Shown piece after piece: positions 14,559-22,747 of a stretch of 64,000 nt of DNA. How positions within the stretch are numbered: the first letter of the stretch is position 1; the number at the start of each line of letters is the position of its first letter. The stretch is from an uncultured Solobacterium sp. GTDB taxonomy: Bacteria > Bacillota_I > Bacilli_A > Erysipelotrichales > Erysipelotrichaceae. The translations under genes were made by a program, and so were the position numbers. The notes under the pieces were generated by a model. The model worked only from the letters and a program-made list of their open reading frames with translations, ran no database searches and was not told the DNA's origin. The stretch is taken from assembly GCA_900552125.1 (NCBI GenBank), contig URYK01000002.1, positions 62,001-126,000 of the forward strand. Direction: 5' to 3'.

Positions 14559-16037
14559 TCAACCATCCTGTATAAGCCTCAAAATGCTTCTGTTCGCCAG
14601 CACAGAAAATCCTTCCTGTATCGATTGAAGGATCTGAAGCTGTCGCTTGTATACCTCCTTCAGCTTAAATTCTTTAGTTTTGGAATATGCATCCAATTCC
14701 CGTAAAAAGATTTCAATCTTTTTGATAAATTCACTCGGATTGTTTCTGATGTAATGTAGATCTCTTGTGATCAATCCTTTATCTACGCCCAGTTTTTCTG
14801 CAATTTCTTTATTTTTAAGTCCTTTTTCATATTTCAGATAAAGTACAGATTTTCTTCTCTCCATGATCTGTATCTGTTTCTCTGTACGATTCAACAGCAG
14901 ATGTCTTCTTTGTTTCCTTGCCCTCTGTCTGCACTTCATATTCTTCGTTTTCAGCATCTGCATACCCTTCATTTCTTCAGCAGATATCTGCAATCGGAAC
15001 ATGATTGTTTCCAAAGACGTTTTGTATCTTCCTTTGGAAGGTTTGCAGGTCTTCTCTACATCATATTCTGATAGAGGAACATCAAAGAGCTGATTGATCT
15101 GCTGAGCTATCCGAATACTTTCATCTATCGTATATCCGCTCCATTCGGCTCTTTCTCTGATGATATATAGGGCGTATTCACGAAATCCTTCCATTGTATC
15201 TCTTAGCTTTATTAGCTTCTTTATGTCACTGATGAAAATTCTGAAATAATATTTACGCCGGTCAAAATTAGCTTTCTGTTTGATCTCCTCAATTTTCTTG
15301 ATATCTTCGTTCTTCCTATTCTTTCGGTGTTCCTTTACCTCCTGCAATGAATACGGAAGATATACAGCAAGATCCTGAATTTTATAAAGATTATCGGGCA
15401 TCAGTTCTATGATCTGAACCTCACGTAGTGAGCGGCTGTTGATGCTTCCTGGTAGTCTAATGACCTGGGTTATATTCATAGCTTTTGGATCCATTCCATA
15501 GCCACCCAGCTTCTGATACATCCATTTGGTTATCTCTTTATATAGCTTTGACATATGATACGAGCAGTGCTTGATCACATACAGTACATATAGTCCTCTG
15601 CCGGAATCAATAACGGCAGTCGGAGGCAAAGGCAATCTGTCTTTAAGCACTGATTCATAGAAACCCTCAGGACTCAGTTCCTTATATTGGTCCAGCTTAT
15701 AGAAATCAAAGTCCAGTATGAATGCATTGATATGTCTTACATCCTCAGAAGATTTGTTTTCTCTCCAGAAGGAATTTATGGAGAAATATACATCTTCTTT
15801 TTCCTCGGTCATCATCCTTCTTGCAATTCTGAAAAATCCTTCCTGTTTTTCTATCCTGTCAAACATTCCTGCTTCATGGTTCTTCAGCAGACAGTATTTA
15901 TAAAGATCTTTTGCTTTTAGAACATCCAATTCTTCCTTCGTATAGTCATCTTCGCTCCATTGTTTCAGAATTGCCGCATAACATGAGTCATCCATCTCAT
16001 GATGTATCAGCTTTAGGAGTCTTTCATTCTTATCCAT
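14559..16037 (-). CDS. AEP-type primase/replication protein, 492 aa
   Basis: An archaeo-eukaryotic primase-type catalytic core is visible: DFD metal site at 109-111 (HINAFILDFDFYK), SGRGLYVLY at about 145-153 (the SGxG nucleotide-binding element), and VIRLPGSINSRS at 192-203. The C-terminal third has an HTH (NKEIAEKLGVDKGLITRDL), which may bind origin DNA. Such proteins prime replication of plasmids, ICEs and phages. It starts 2 bases after the preceding gene, so the two are one unit at the element edge. Confidence 0.75.
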   Translation of the reverse strand: MDKNERLLKLIHHEMDDSCYAAILKQWSEDDYTKEELDVLKAKDLYKYCLLKNHEAGMFDRIEKQEGFFRIARRMMTEEKEDVYFSINSFWRENKSSEDVRHINAFILDFDFYKLDQYKELSPEGFYESVLKDRLPLPPTAVIDSGRGLYVLYVIKHCSYHMSKLYKEITKWMYQKLGGYGMDPKAMNITQVIRLPGSINSRSLREVQIIELMPDNLYKIQDLAVYLPYSLQEVKEHRKNRKNEDIKKIEEIKQKANFDRRKYYFRIFISDIKKLIKLRDTMEGFREYALYIIRERAEWSGYTIDESIRIAQQINQLFDVPLSEYDVEKTCKPSKGRYKTSLETIMFRLQISAEEMKGMQMLKTKNMKCRQRARKQRRHLLLNRTEKQIQIMERRKSVLYLKYEKGLKNKEIAEKLGVDKGLITRDLHYIRNNPSEFIKKIEIFLRELDAYSKTKEFKLKEVYKRQLQILQSIQEGFSVLANRSILRLIQDG

Positions 16038-16039
16038 AA

Positions 16040-16972
16040 CTACTTCGCTCCTTTTACTTCTGAATACTTTTGAGAATATAACAGTTTGATGTTCCTGTTC
16101 TTTGCGAAGAATTCATTCATCTCTTCATTGCTGTTAAAATGAAGAATCATCTTGGTATCACTTTCATTCTTAAAGACCATATGAACAGGAAGATCTCTGC
16201 TTTTATCTAGCATTTCTATTTTTTTATAAAATTCATTCAGATATATATCTGATTTGGTTCGCAGATGATATTCAGCTTCCAGTGTCCTCTTATCAATATG
16301 AAGCGGATGATCTTCAGGAAGGATATAAGCTATGAATAATAATGCTATGAGAATTATCTTTCTATCATTGGATGTAAGTATCTCTTTATTTAGTCTTCTT
16401 TCTATTTTTTCCTGCATGATTTCAGGCAGGCAGGCGATTCTTTTTTTGTAGAAGGACCTATTGAAGGAAATAGATCGCAGCATGCTCTCTTTCCACTGAT
16501 TGGATAATTTTAAATGAGAACAATAGACCATCTGCAATTTATCGTAATCTATATCCAGAAAATCAATATTAGGATTTTGATAAGCTATCTTATATATAGC
16601 TAGTTCAATTTTTTTCTTAATATATGCTCTAGATTTATCAAATTCCTGAATCATTTCAGTAATATTTCTATTTCTAAAATATCTTGCTTTTATGATTGCA
16701 GATTCTTCCTCTGTCAGATAATTAATGTATTGATTATAGCTTTGATATAATAGTCTATCTTCTAATTCCTTAGAGATATGATTCGTCATTTTATTTTCTG
16801 TATTAATGCTAGTTCCGCTGGAGTGGTCAACAATTATAAATGAAGTAGTTTGAGATGGTATACGTTCCCATAATGTCGGAACGCCATTTCTTTTCATATA
16901 TCCCCACCATGATAGATCGGAATGAACCTTCGATTTTATGTCATCTAATTTTTCAATAAAACTTAGTTCCAT
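16040..16972 (-). CDS. ArpU/sigma-like DNA-binding protein, 310 aa
   Basis: Residues about 20-50 (KVHSDLSWWGYMKRNGVPT) and 85-140 (LTEEESAIIKARYFRNRNIT with an HTH-like follow-up) resemble ArpU-type late regulators and sigma region 4. The remainder is unassigned. ATG at 16972 has AAGGAG 9 bases upstream. The same frame stays open and coding-like upstream to a TTG at 17053, where it runs into the tRNA terminator, so the original N-terminus may have been cut at the integration junction. Pairs with the primase gene. Confidence 0.6.
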   Translation of the reverse strand: MELSFIEKLDDIKSKVHSDLSWWGYMKRNGVPTLWERIPSQTTSFIIVDHSSGTSINTENKMTNHISKELEDRLLYQSYNQYINYLTEEESAIIKARYFRNRNITEMIQEFDKSRAYIKKKIELAIYKIAYQNPNIDFLDIDYDKLQMVYCSHLKLSNQWKESMLRSISFNRSFYKKRIACLPEIMQEKIERRLNKEILTSNDRKIILIALLFIAYILPEDHPLHIDKRTLEAEYHLRTKSDIYLNEFYKKIEMLDKSRDLPVHMVFKNESDTKMILHFNSNEEMNEFFAKNRNIKLLYSQKYSEVKGAK

Positions 16973-17051
16973 ATATACCAACTCCTTTCTTTCGATAGGA
17001 GTTTCGTCTAATTTTTTCGGTCGAACTAAATTTAAAAGTTCGTCAAAATGC

Positions 17052-17083
17052 AAAAAAAGCTACTAGACATCGTCTAGTAGCTT
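17052..17083 (-). terminator. Terminator of the tRNA-Ile/tRNA-Ala unit
   Basis: A perfect 12-base stem AAGCTACTAGAC / GTCTAGTAGCTT with a 3-base loop and a T7 tail on the minus strand, 14 bases after the tRNA-Ala CCA end. Confidence 0.9.
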
Positions 17084-17097
17084 AATTCCTTTTGTCA

Positions 17098-17173
17098 TGG
17101 TGGAGCGTATCGGGATCGAACCGATGACCCCCTGCGTGCAAGGCAGGTGCTCTCCCAGCTGAGCTAACACCCC
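17098..17173 (-). tRNA. tRNA-Ala (anticodon TGC)
   Basis: 76-base cloverleaf with encoded CCA. The acceptor stem GGGGTGT/ACGCTCC closes, the T arm reads GGTTCGATCC, and the anticodon loop is TTGCACG giving TGC. It follows tRNA-Ile by 19 bases. The accessory element begins just beyond its terminator. Confidence 0.95.
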
Positions 17174-17192
17174 AAATGTATATTTAATTCGA

Positions 17193-17269
<77 letters not shown>

Positions 17270-17291
17270 GTTTTCCATCGAATGCCTGTAT

Positions 17292-17320
17292 ATAATACCA
17301 TAGGCTCTATACTCTGTCAA
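17292..17320 (-). promoter_or_regulatory. Sigma-A promoter of the tRNA pair
   Basis: TTGACA, a 17-base spacer and TATTAT on the minus strand, ending about 22 bases before tRNA-Ile. Near-consensus, as expected for stable RNA. Confidence 0.85.
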
Positions 17321-17379
17321 CAACTTTTTTCTTTTTTTTCAACAAATTTATTCCTGTTTTTATTTACTATAACAGAATA

Positions 17380-18078
17380 TCAAGATAAAAACTGAAAATA
17401 TTCCACAATACTATCATATAAAGTCTGGGCAAGTTTCTGCTGATAATTATCTTCTATCAGATTTGCTTTATCTTCTGCATTTGATAAAAAACCACATTCA
17501 ACTAAAACACCTATTTTTTCTGTATTCTTCAAAATATAATAATCTCCTGGTTTACTAGTCATCCTGGTATCCGTAAGACCTTTTAGATGATTTTGTACAA
17601 TATTCGCAAATACCTTCGATATTTCATTTTCGACCGCATAAAAAGCTTGAGCTCCTTTCACACTAGGATTAGGATAAGCATTCAAATGAATACTTAAAAA
17701 TAAATCTGTCTTTTCCTCATTAATTAATTCCACTCGCTTTTTCATATCTGCCTTCTTCCTTGAACCTGCACTATCATCCGCAAGATCATAATCTCCCTCC
17801 CTTGTCATAACCACGCTCGCACCATTCTTCTCCAGCAAATCTTTCAGTTTCTCAGTTATTTTAAGATTAATATCCTTTTCCTTAACATCTATGCTTTTAG
17901 CACCGCCATCATTGCCACCATGTCCTGGATCAAGCACAATTGTTACTCCATCTAATATTCTTACACTGCGATTTGCGCTTATTGAAGTAATATGAGAAAA
18001 ACAAATAGATGAAATTATTACTGTACAAACAAATCCAATTCCTAACATAAATCTATTTCTTTTCATGTTCTTCACCAT
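17380..18078 (-). CDS. cwlD: N-acetylmuramoyl-L-alanine amidase (CwlD-type)
   Basis: 232 aa, amidase_3 fold. Zinc ligands and catalytic residues are visible: DPGHGG (His near 50), KEKDINL (Glu near 66), LSIHLNAY (His near 131) and VECGFLSN (catalytic Glu near 194). An N-terminal hydrophobic segment anchors it outside the membrane. Length and layout match CwlD, which removes stem peptides so that muramic-delta-lactam can form in spore cortex. Start is ATG 18078, or ATG 18066, which has a weak GGTG upstream. It is divergent from a SpoIID-like/peptidoglycan-binding pair, which supports a spore role. Confidence 0.85.
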   Translation of the reverse strand: MVKNMKRNRFMLGIGFVCTVIISSICFSHITSISANRSVRILDGVTIVLDPGHGGNDGGAKSIDVKEKDINLKITEKLKDLLEKNGASVVMTREGDYDLADDSAGSRKKADMKKRVELINEEKTDLFLSIHLNAYPNPSVKGAQAFYAVENEISKVFANIVQNHLKGLTDTRMTSKPGDYYILKNTEKIGVLVECGFLSNAEDKANLIEDNYQQKLAQTLYDSIVEYFQFLS

Positions 18079-18149
18079 TTTGATTATATGTATTTTTACT
18101 TAATAAAATTTCTCTTTTTGATTAAAATACTCCATACTAGGCGAATACC

Positions 18150-18599
18150 ATGAGTAACAAGGCATTTGTACGCATACCTTGTAATGGAGGTGATGGTATT
18201 TTTACAGGATATATCATGGTAAGAACCATGTCAGCACAAAATCAGCCTTTACAGGATGTTACAGTCAAAATATTTCAAAGAAAAAATCATCAGAATTTGT
18301 TAATTCATGAAAGTAAAACAGATATTAAAGGAGAAAGTAAGAAAATAAGTCTAGAGAGTCCAGATGCATCATTATCTTTAAATCCATTATCTACAGCTCG
18401 TCCATATGCACAATATAATTTTCACATATCTAAAGAAGGATATATTTCAGAAATTCGTAATGGTATTCATATTTTTTCTGGCATAGATTCTACATTAGAA
18501 ATCATAATGGAAAAGAATACTTCTGAAAAAGAAAAAATGAATTCTATCAATATGGAAGATCATATTCTTTTAAGACATAGAGGTGGAGCAGAATGTTAG
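18150..18599 (+). CDS. Carboxypeptidase-regulatory-like beta-domain protein, 149 aa
   Basis: Residues 18-100 look like a transthyretin-like/carboxypeptidase regulatory beta-sandwich (GYIMVRTMSAQNQPLQDVTV, then KTDIKGESKKISL, then YNFHISKEGYISEI). No signal peptide. The stop overlaps the start of the SpoIID-like gene by 7 bases, so the two proteins are made together. I infer a structural role in the spore or cell surface; the exact job is unknown. Confidence 0.6.
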   Translation: MSNKAFVRIPCNGGDGIFTGYIMVRTMSAQNQPLQDVTVKIFQRKNHQNLLIHESKTDIKGESKKISLESPDASLSLNPLSTARPYAQYNFHISKEGYISEIRNGIHIFSGIDSTLEIIMEKNTSEKEKMNSINMEDHILLRHRGGAEC

Positions 18600-19663
18600 A
18601 AGATATTATTTTACCTATCACTATTACAGTGCATTTAGGCAGACCAAATGATTCAGCCGAAAATCTTACAATCGGGTTTGAAGATTATATAAAAAATGTC
18701 GCATCTAGTGAAATCTTTCCAACATGGCCATATGAAGCTATACGCGCAAATGTCTGGTGCCAGATATCGATTGCGTTAAATCGTATATATACGGAATGGT
18801 ATACAAGCAGAGGATATCCCTTCAACATTACAAACTCTACTGCATATGATCAGTCATTTGTGAAAGGAAGAAATATTTATGACTCTATTGCAGCTATCGT
18901 AGATGAGGTAATGGGTGATTTTTTAAAGAAACCTTTTTATAGAGAACCATACTATGCAGAATACTGTGATGGAAGAATTGCACAATGTCCCGGTCTAAAA
19001 CAGTGGGGTACATTAGATCTGGCAAATCGAGGTTATGATTCTTACGCAATCATTCGTTACTACTATGGAGATCAAATTGAATTTTTATCAACCGATAACT
19101 GGCAGCCAATTACACCATCTTATCCAGGAACTCCAATCCGTGAAGGAGATAGTGGCTTATATGTCTTTATTATCCAAGAATTATTAAATGGCATAGCAGT
19201 AAATTATCCTAGAATTCCTTTGATTTATCCACCAGATAGATTTTTTGGACCAGTAACAGAAAGTGCCGTCTTAGCCTTTCAGGAAATTTTTGATTTAAAT
19301 GTTGATGGAATCGTAGGATCACAAACTTGGTATGCTATTTCACGAATCTATGTTGGAGTACGTAAGCTTGCGGAACTTGGAAGTTTAGGCCGTTTAGAAG
19401 GTTACTTTACTGGTTTATGGACAGGAAAAGTACTACGAAGAGGAGATGTAGGAATCGAAGTCCAGCAGTTACAGTATTTTCTTTCTGTAGTTTCTGAAAG
19501 CTATCCTTCTATCCCTCCTGTAACTATTGACAGTCGTTTTGGACCAGCCCTTGAACAAGCTGTCCGTGCATTTCAACGTGAATTTGGTTTGGCGGAAGAT
19601 GGACTAGTAGGTCGTTATACTTGGAATGCTATCTTTGAAACTTATGAGACACTATCTTCATAA
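18593..19663 (+). CDS. SpoIID-like domain plus two peptidoglycan-binding domains, 356 aa
   Basis: Residues 28-150 resemble the SpoIID/LytB domain (FEDYIKNVASSEIFPTWPYE, then AIRANVWCQISIALNRIYTE). Two PG_binding_1 repeats follow at about 185-252 and 280-350, each with FGP-T/A-AVLAFQ-DG-VG-TW signatures. SpoIID is a lytic transglycosylase of engulfment; this version lacks an obvious signal peptide or anchor. Next to cwlD it probably acts in spore peptidoglycan. The catalytic glutamate may be the E of SSEIFPTWP, by analogy with SpoIID. Confidence 0.7.
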   Translation: MLEDIILPITITVHLGRPNDSAENLTIGFEDYIKNVASSEIFPTWPYEAIRANVWCQISIALNRIYTEWYTSRGYPFNITNSTAYDQSFVKGRNIYDSIAAIVDEVMGDFLKKPFYREPYYAEYCDGRIAQCPGLKQWGTLDLANRGYDSYAIIRYYYGDQIEFLSTDNWQPITPSYPGTPIREGDSGLYVFIIQELLNGIAVNYPRIPLIYPPDRFFGPVTESAVLAFQEIFDLNVDGIVGSQTWYAISRIYVGVRKLAELGSLGRLEGYFTGLWTGKVLRRGDVGIEVQQLQYFLSVVSESYPSIPPVTIDSRFGPALEQAVRAFQREFGLAEDGLVGRYTWNAIFETYETLSS

Positions 19664-19671
19664 CACAAAAA

Positions 19672-19709
19672 AAGCAGGCAAAACACTAAATAAGAGTTCG
19701 CCTGTTTTT
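19672..19709. terminator. Bidirectional terminator between convergent genes
   Basis: AAAAGCAGGC ... GCCTGTTTTT, with A/T tracts on both sides, between the plus-strand SpoIID-like gene and the minus-strand B12 operon. Confidence 0.7.
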
Positions 19710-19716
19710 AATTCAA

Positions 19717-20145
19717 TTAATACTGATCTGTATAACGGAATGTAAAATGATCTCCATCTTCGATTTTTAAACTACTGATCGCATCACAGTATCCAGCAGC
19801 TTGACATGCATCATTGTTTTCAGATTCATATAACCACCATGGGCCCTTATTAAAATCTTCTGTTTCAACACCCATCATACCCATCAATGTTTTTCCATAG
19901 CTGCCATCTTCTACTACAACCTGTAGCTCTTCTGCTTTATCAAGGAAATCATATAGCGTTTCTACTGTACCCTCAACACTAACATCTCCATTGTATAATT
20001 CTTTATCATTTACTTCATCTTTAACTTCAATATGTAAAGTAGTAGTTTCTGCTGTATTGTCTGATTCTTTTGCAGGTTCATTACTTGAACATCCTCCCAC
20101 TAACAATAAAGCACAGATAAATCCTAATTTAATAAGTTTTTTCAT
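19717..20145 (-). CDS. DUF4430 (transcobalamin-like) lipoprotein
   Basis: 142 aa. Lipobox LLVGGCSS at residues 15-22 gives a lipid-anchored surface protein after signal-peptidase II. Residues 60-140 match DUF4430 (VEGTVETLYDFLDKAEE, GPWWLYESEN, ISSLKIEDGDHFTFRYT), the domain shared with the C-terminal part of vertebrate transcobalamin/intrinsic factor. Last gene of a cobalamin-riboswitch operon, overlapping the ECF S-component gene by 17 bases. I infer a B12-capturing lipoprotein that hands the vitamin to the S component. Confidence 0.8.
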   Translation of the reverse strand: MKKLIKLGFICALLLVGGCSSNEPAKESDNTAETTTLHIEVKDEVNDKELYNGDVSVEGTVETLYDFLDKAEELQVVVEDGSYGKTLMGMMGVETEDFNKGPWWLYESENNDACQAAGYCDAISSLKIEDGDHFTFRYTDQY

Positions 20146-20641
20146 AATGTAATCTTCCTTCCAATCTTTTTAAAACACTAACAACCGGTTTATAACACAC
20201 GAAACAGAATGCTGCGGACATAGCACCTTGAATAAGTGATGTCTTTAACCCTAAAAGTATATAAATCATTGTTATTTTATTAGATATAAGCATAAACGGC
20301 AGCTGTACGAGCTGACCAGTTAAAAATGATAACACTCCACATACGATCACTGTACATATGAAATGTTTATCAAGAAATTTTTTACAACTTCCAATTAACA
20401 GACTATAAGTTGGATAGATCAGACAATACATCATTGACCAAGGAGTTACTCCCTGCATCGTTAGATTAATGATTGTAAATACTACTGCACCCAACACTGC
20501 CTGTTTTCTTTGAAATGTCATAGAGAATACTAATACCGTAAAGGTAATGCATTCCAGATATAGAATGAACGAAAATGATGTGAATACAACCGCTTCAATT
20601 GCGCCTATGACTGCCACAAAACATAATTCTCTAACTTTCAT
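20129..20641 (-). CDS. ECF transporter S component, probably cobalamin
   Basis: 170 aa with five or six membrane segments and the N-terminal pattern of ECF S components (LCFVAVIGAIEAVVFTSFSF). These proteins bind a vitamin and associate with the shared EcfT/EcfA energising module, which is not in this window. Between a riboswitch-controlled adenosyltransferase-like gene and a transcobalamin-like lipoprotein, the substrate is most likely cobalamin or a precursor. ATG at 20641 overlaps the previous stop (ATGA). Confidence 0.75.
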   Translation of the reverse strand: MKVRELCFVAVIGAIEAVVFTSFSFILYLECITFTVLVFSMTFQRKQAVLGAVVFTIINLTMQGVTPWSMMYCLIYPTYSLLIGSCKKFLDKHFICTVIVCGVLSFLTGQLVQLPFMLISNKITMIYILLGLKTSLIQGAMSAAFCFVCYKPVVSVLKRLEGRLHYEKTY

Positions 20642-21129
20642 ACATACGATTTACTAACAAATTCTTTTTCCATGATACCTTCTTTCGCATTTTCATATAA
20701 ACACATCATAAAAAAGGTATTTGATAATAAATTCATAAAATCAAAAAGAACTTGCTGGATTAATATCCCTTCTCTTTCTATCCTATGCATAATTCGAATT
20801 ACTGCTTTCGTTTCAGCACGTAAAACATGTAAATGACTAGCTCCTATACAGCCATCAGGCAGCACAAAACGTTCCATCCGTATATAGTACTTCGCATGCA
20901 TAGCTTTAAGAACAGATAATTCTTCATCACCAATTGCACACTTACCACGTATGGAACCATTCGCATGATAAACAAATTCTAACAATGTCTGCATATCATC
21001 TTGTGCTACATGTTTGATAAAATGGCGTGTAACTGAAATTAAAGAAGTTAGTCGATCAGTCGCAATTTCATAATCACAAAGATTACTTTCTTCCTTTAGA
21101 AACGGATATGCACAATAATCAGCATTCAT
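20638..21129 (-). CDS. Cobalamin adenosyltransferase-like protein
   Basis: 163 aa, predicted all-helical bundle. FVLPDGCIGASHLHVLRAET resembles the PduO/EutT-type ATP:cob(I)alamin adenosyltransferase signature (FVLPGG...A..H..R...R), and LFDFMNLLSNTFFM resembles the late LNRLSDxLF segment. The enzyme makes adenosylcobalamin from cob(I)alamin and ATP. ATG at 21129 with GAGGG upstream is preferred over a start at 21183 that would add an odd hydrophobic leader. It directly follows the cobalamin riboswitch. Confidence 0.75.
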   Translation of the reverse strand: MNADYCAYPFLKEESNLCDYEIATDRLTSLISVTRHFIKHVAQDDMQTLLEFVYHANGSIRGKCAIGDEELSVLKAMHAKYYIRMERFVLPDGCIGASHLHVLRAETKAVIRIMHRIEREGILIQQVLFDFMNLLSNTFFMMCLYENAKEGIMEKEFVSKSYV

Positions 21130-21221
21130 AATTCTTACCCTCACTTTCTTTACGTCAGCGGGTAGAAAAAATATAAAAAACATCTATATTTTTCAGCACC
21201 CAGCAGAAAAAAACTGTTGTA

Positions 21222-21395
21222 TTACAGGCAAGTCTCCCGACTTAACTTCATCCTACTCTTCACCTTCTCATGCATAGCACAATGGTTATTGAATTTCGTC
21301 TGTATCACGGTTGCTGGGGCAGTTGGAGATGTTCGCTCCATTCCTTATTAAGTACTTCCATACACCTGTTATACGTTATTCCCATTCATTCCTGC
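21222..21395 (-). promoter_or_regulatory. Cobalamin riboswitch
   Basis: On the minus strand the conserved elements occur in order: ACAGGTG (near 21367), CTGCCCCAGCAACCGTG, CCATTGTGC, GAGAAGGTGAAGAGTAGGATG, and AAGTCGGGAGACTTGCCTGT (ending near 21222). This is the B12 riboswitch core and its closing helix. It lies about 90 bases before the adenosyltransferase-like gene and should reduce operon expression when cobalamin is plentiful. The 315-base gap around it holds no gene. Confidence 0.9.
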
Positions 21396-21498
21396 TTATT
21401 ATAATAGGAAGGAAAGCTTCTGTCTATAGAATATATAGAAAAACCGCAAGAATGAGAATAAAGCTCCTCATTATCGCAGTTTTACACAGTAAAATTAA

Positions 21499-22599
21499 TT
21501 ATTTCGTTTGTTCATAATCCTTAATCTTACGAATGTACTCATCTAAAGTATAACCATTGCACACAACATCAGGTTCTGTATTGTATGGTAAATGAGCAGC
21601 AGATTCCAACCGAATAAGAAGATGAGTGTTTGGCAGTTCTACCATCAATGGATCAATTACTCCACCTGCACCACGTGTTGTATCACCAACTAAAGTTGCA
21701 TAACCCTGTTCTTTCGCAAACTGTACAAAATTTTCTGATGCGGAAAATACTTTGTCACTTGTCAAAATATAGACTTTTTCAAAATCCCTATAATGTTTAG
21801 ACTTGATAGAATTATTACTGGTATAAGTAAAACCTTTCCCATCATCCTGCATAGTCACTTTCCCTACATTGCTTTCCACATATTCTTTAGAAAGCTTTCC
21901 CCTACCTGATATAGTTTTAGAATATGTATAGTCTTTAAAGGAAGTCAGGCTTACTAAATCCATCCAATACATATCACTTCCACCACCATTTTCTCTAATA
22001 TCTATCACTAGCGTATTACCAGTAAATGTTGAAAGCTTCTGTTTGATTTCTTCTATCTGAGGTTCTATGAATCTAGCTTCAAAACTAGGAATCTTAATCA
22101 CTAACATATTATCCTCTTCATGAATCTCAAAGTCATTTGATAGTTCTCCTGTACTTTGTTCTTTAAACCACTTCATCAGTTCTGCTTTATCAACACCTAG
22201 TTCTTCCATTAATCTTTCATAAGCATCCTTGATCTTTTGATCATTCAAAATGGAAAATCTTTCTCTAATCTCAGGAATTGTTTCATAATCATATTCTAAG
22301 CTAGTATAAAATCCTGGACTTATTATAGAAAGATGTCCTGCTTCCCCATAAAGATAAAGAGAATTTACAAGCGTTTGATAAAATTCTTTATCACTTTCAC
22401 ATTCAAGACTTTTTTCTATCCACACTTGTTTCTCCTCATCACTAGGTATCTTCTCTAAGATTAAATTATTTTCTTCCACACAATCAAAGAAATACTGCAT
22501 ATCTTCTGCATATTGGTCAGCTTTATTATTCATCATTACATATCCGCCACATAATAAACAAGCTATGCATATTATTATAATCCTCACTTTCTTTTTCAT
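21499..22599 (-). CDS. S41-family (C-terminal processing) peptidase
   Basis: 366 aa with an N-terminal signal/anchor (residues 5-23). The catalytic half carries NTLVIDIRENGGGSDMYW, then the nucleophile region VYILTSDKVFSASENFVQFA, then GDTTRGAGG. These match the S41 core in which Ser and Lys act together; the Ser is probably that of SASE. No PDZ domain is evident. An extracytoplasmic protease of unknown substrate. ATG at 22599; the gene stands alone. Confidence 0.85.
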   Translation of the reverse strand: MKKKVRIIIICIACLLCGGYVMMNNKADQYAEDMQYFFDCVEENNLILEKIPSDEEKQVWIEKSLECESDKEFYQTLVNSLYLYGEAGHLSIISPGFYTSLEYDYETIPEIRERFSILNDQKIKDAYERLMEELGVDKAELMKWFKEQSTGELSNDFEIHEEDNMLVIKIPSFEARFIEPQIEEIKQKLSTFTGNTLVIDIRENGGGSDMYWMDLVSLTSFKDYTYSKTISGRGKLSKEYVESNVGKVTMQDDGKGFTYTSNNSIKSKHYRDFEKVYILTSDKVFSASENFVQFAKEQGYATLVGDTTRGAGGVIDPLMVELPNTHLLIRLESAAHLPYNTEPDVVCNGYTLDEYIRKIKDYEQTK

Positions 22600-22717
22600 A
22601 TGAACTCAACACCCCTTCCGTTTTATCTTAAGATTAATAAATTATCTTTGTTTATATTATAATTTATAAATTTACATTTATAAATATATCCCTGTTTACA
22701 AACACTTACTTCTACAC

Positions 22718-22747
22718 AAAAAGCAGCATACCTCTGCATACTGCTTA
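22718..22747 (-). terminator. Terminator of the GGDEF gene
   Basis: AGCAGTATGCAGAGGTATGCTGCT-type hairpin with TTTTTG on the minus strand, overlapping the gene's last bases. Confidence 0.7.

Larger units (their letters stand above)
1..17053. mobile_element. Right part of an integrated accessory element (ICE/IME or prophage-like)
   Basis: A run of about 30 small genes, nearly all on the minus strand and often overlapping, with families typical of conjugative or phage-like elements: DUF4314, PemK-like, YopX-like, resolvase tail, DUF2786, XRE, AEP primase and ArpU-like. It stops exactly at the terminator of the tRNA-Ile/tRNA-Ala unit, after which spore and housekeeping genes begin. The left end, integrase and any relaxase lie outside the window or are absent, so the class of element cannot be decided. 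The boundary at 17,05x is inferred from gene content, not from a visible att repeat. Confidence 0.6.

Noticed and set aside
18078..18150. Sporulation sigma-factor promoter between cwlD and the SpoIID-like operon
   Set aside because: A CATACTA -10-like sequence occurs at 18133-18139, but no matching -35 at the right distance was found.
21184..21498. Plus-strand gene in the riboswitch region
   Set aside because: A 68-aa frame exists but lies antisense to the cobalamin riboswitch and has no ribosome-binding site.
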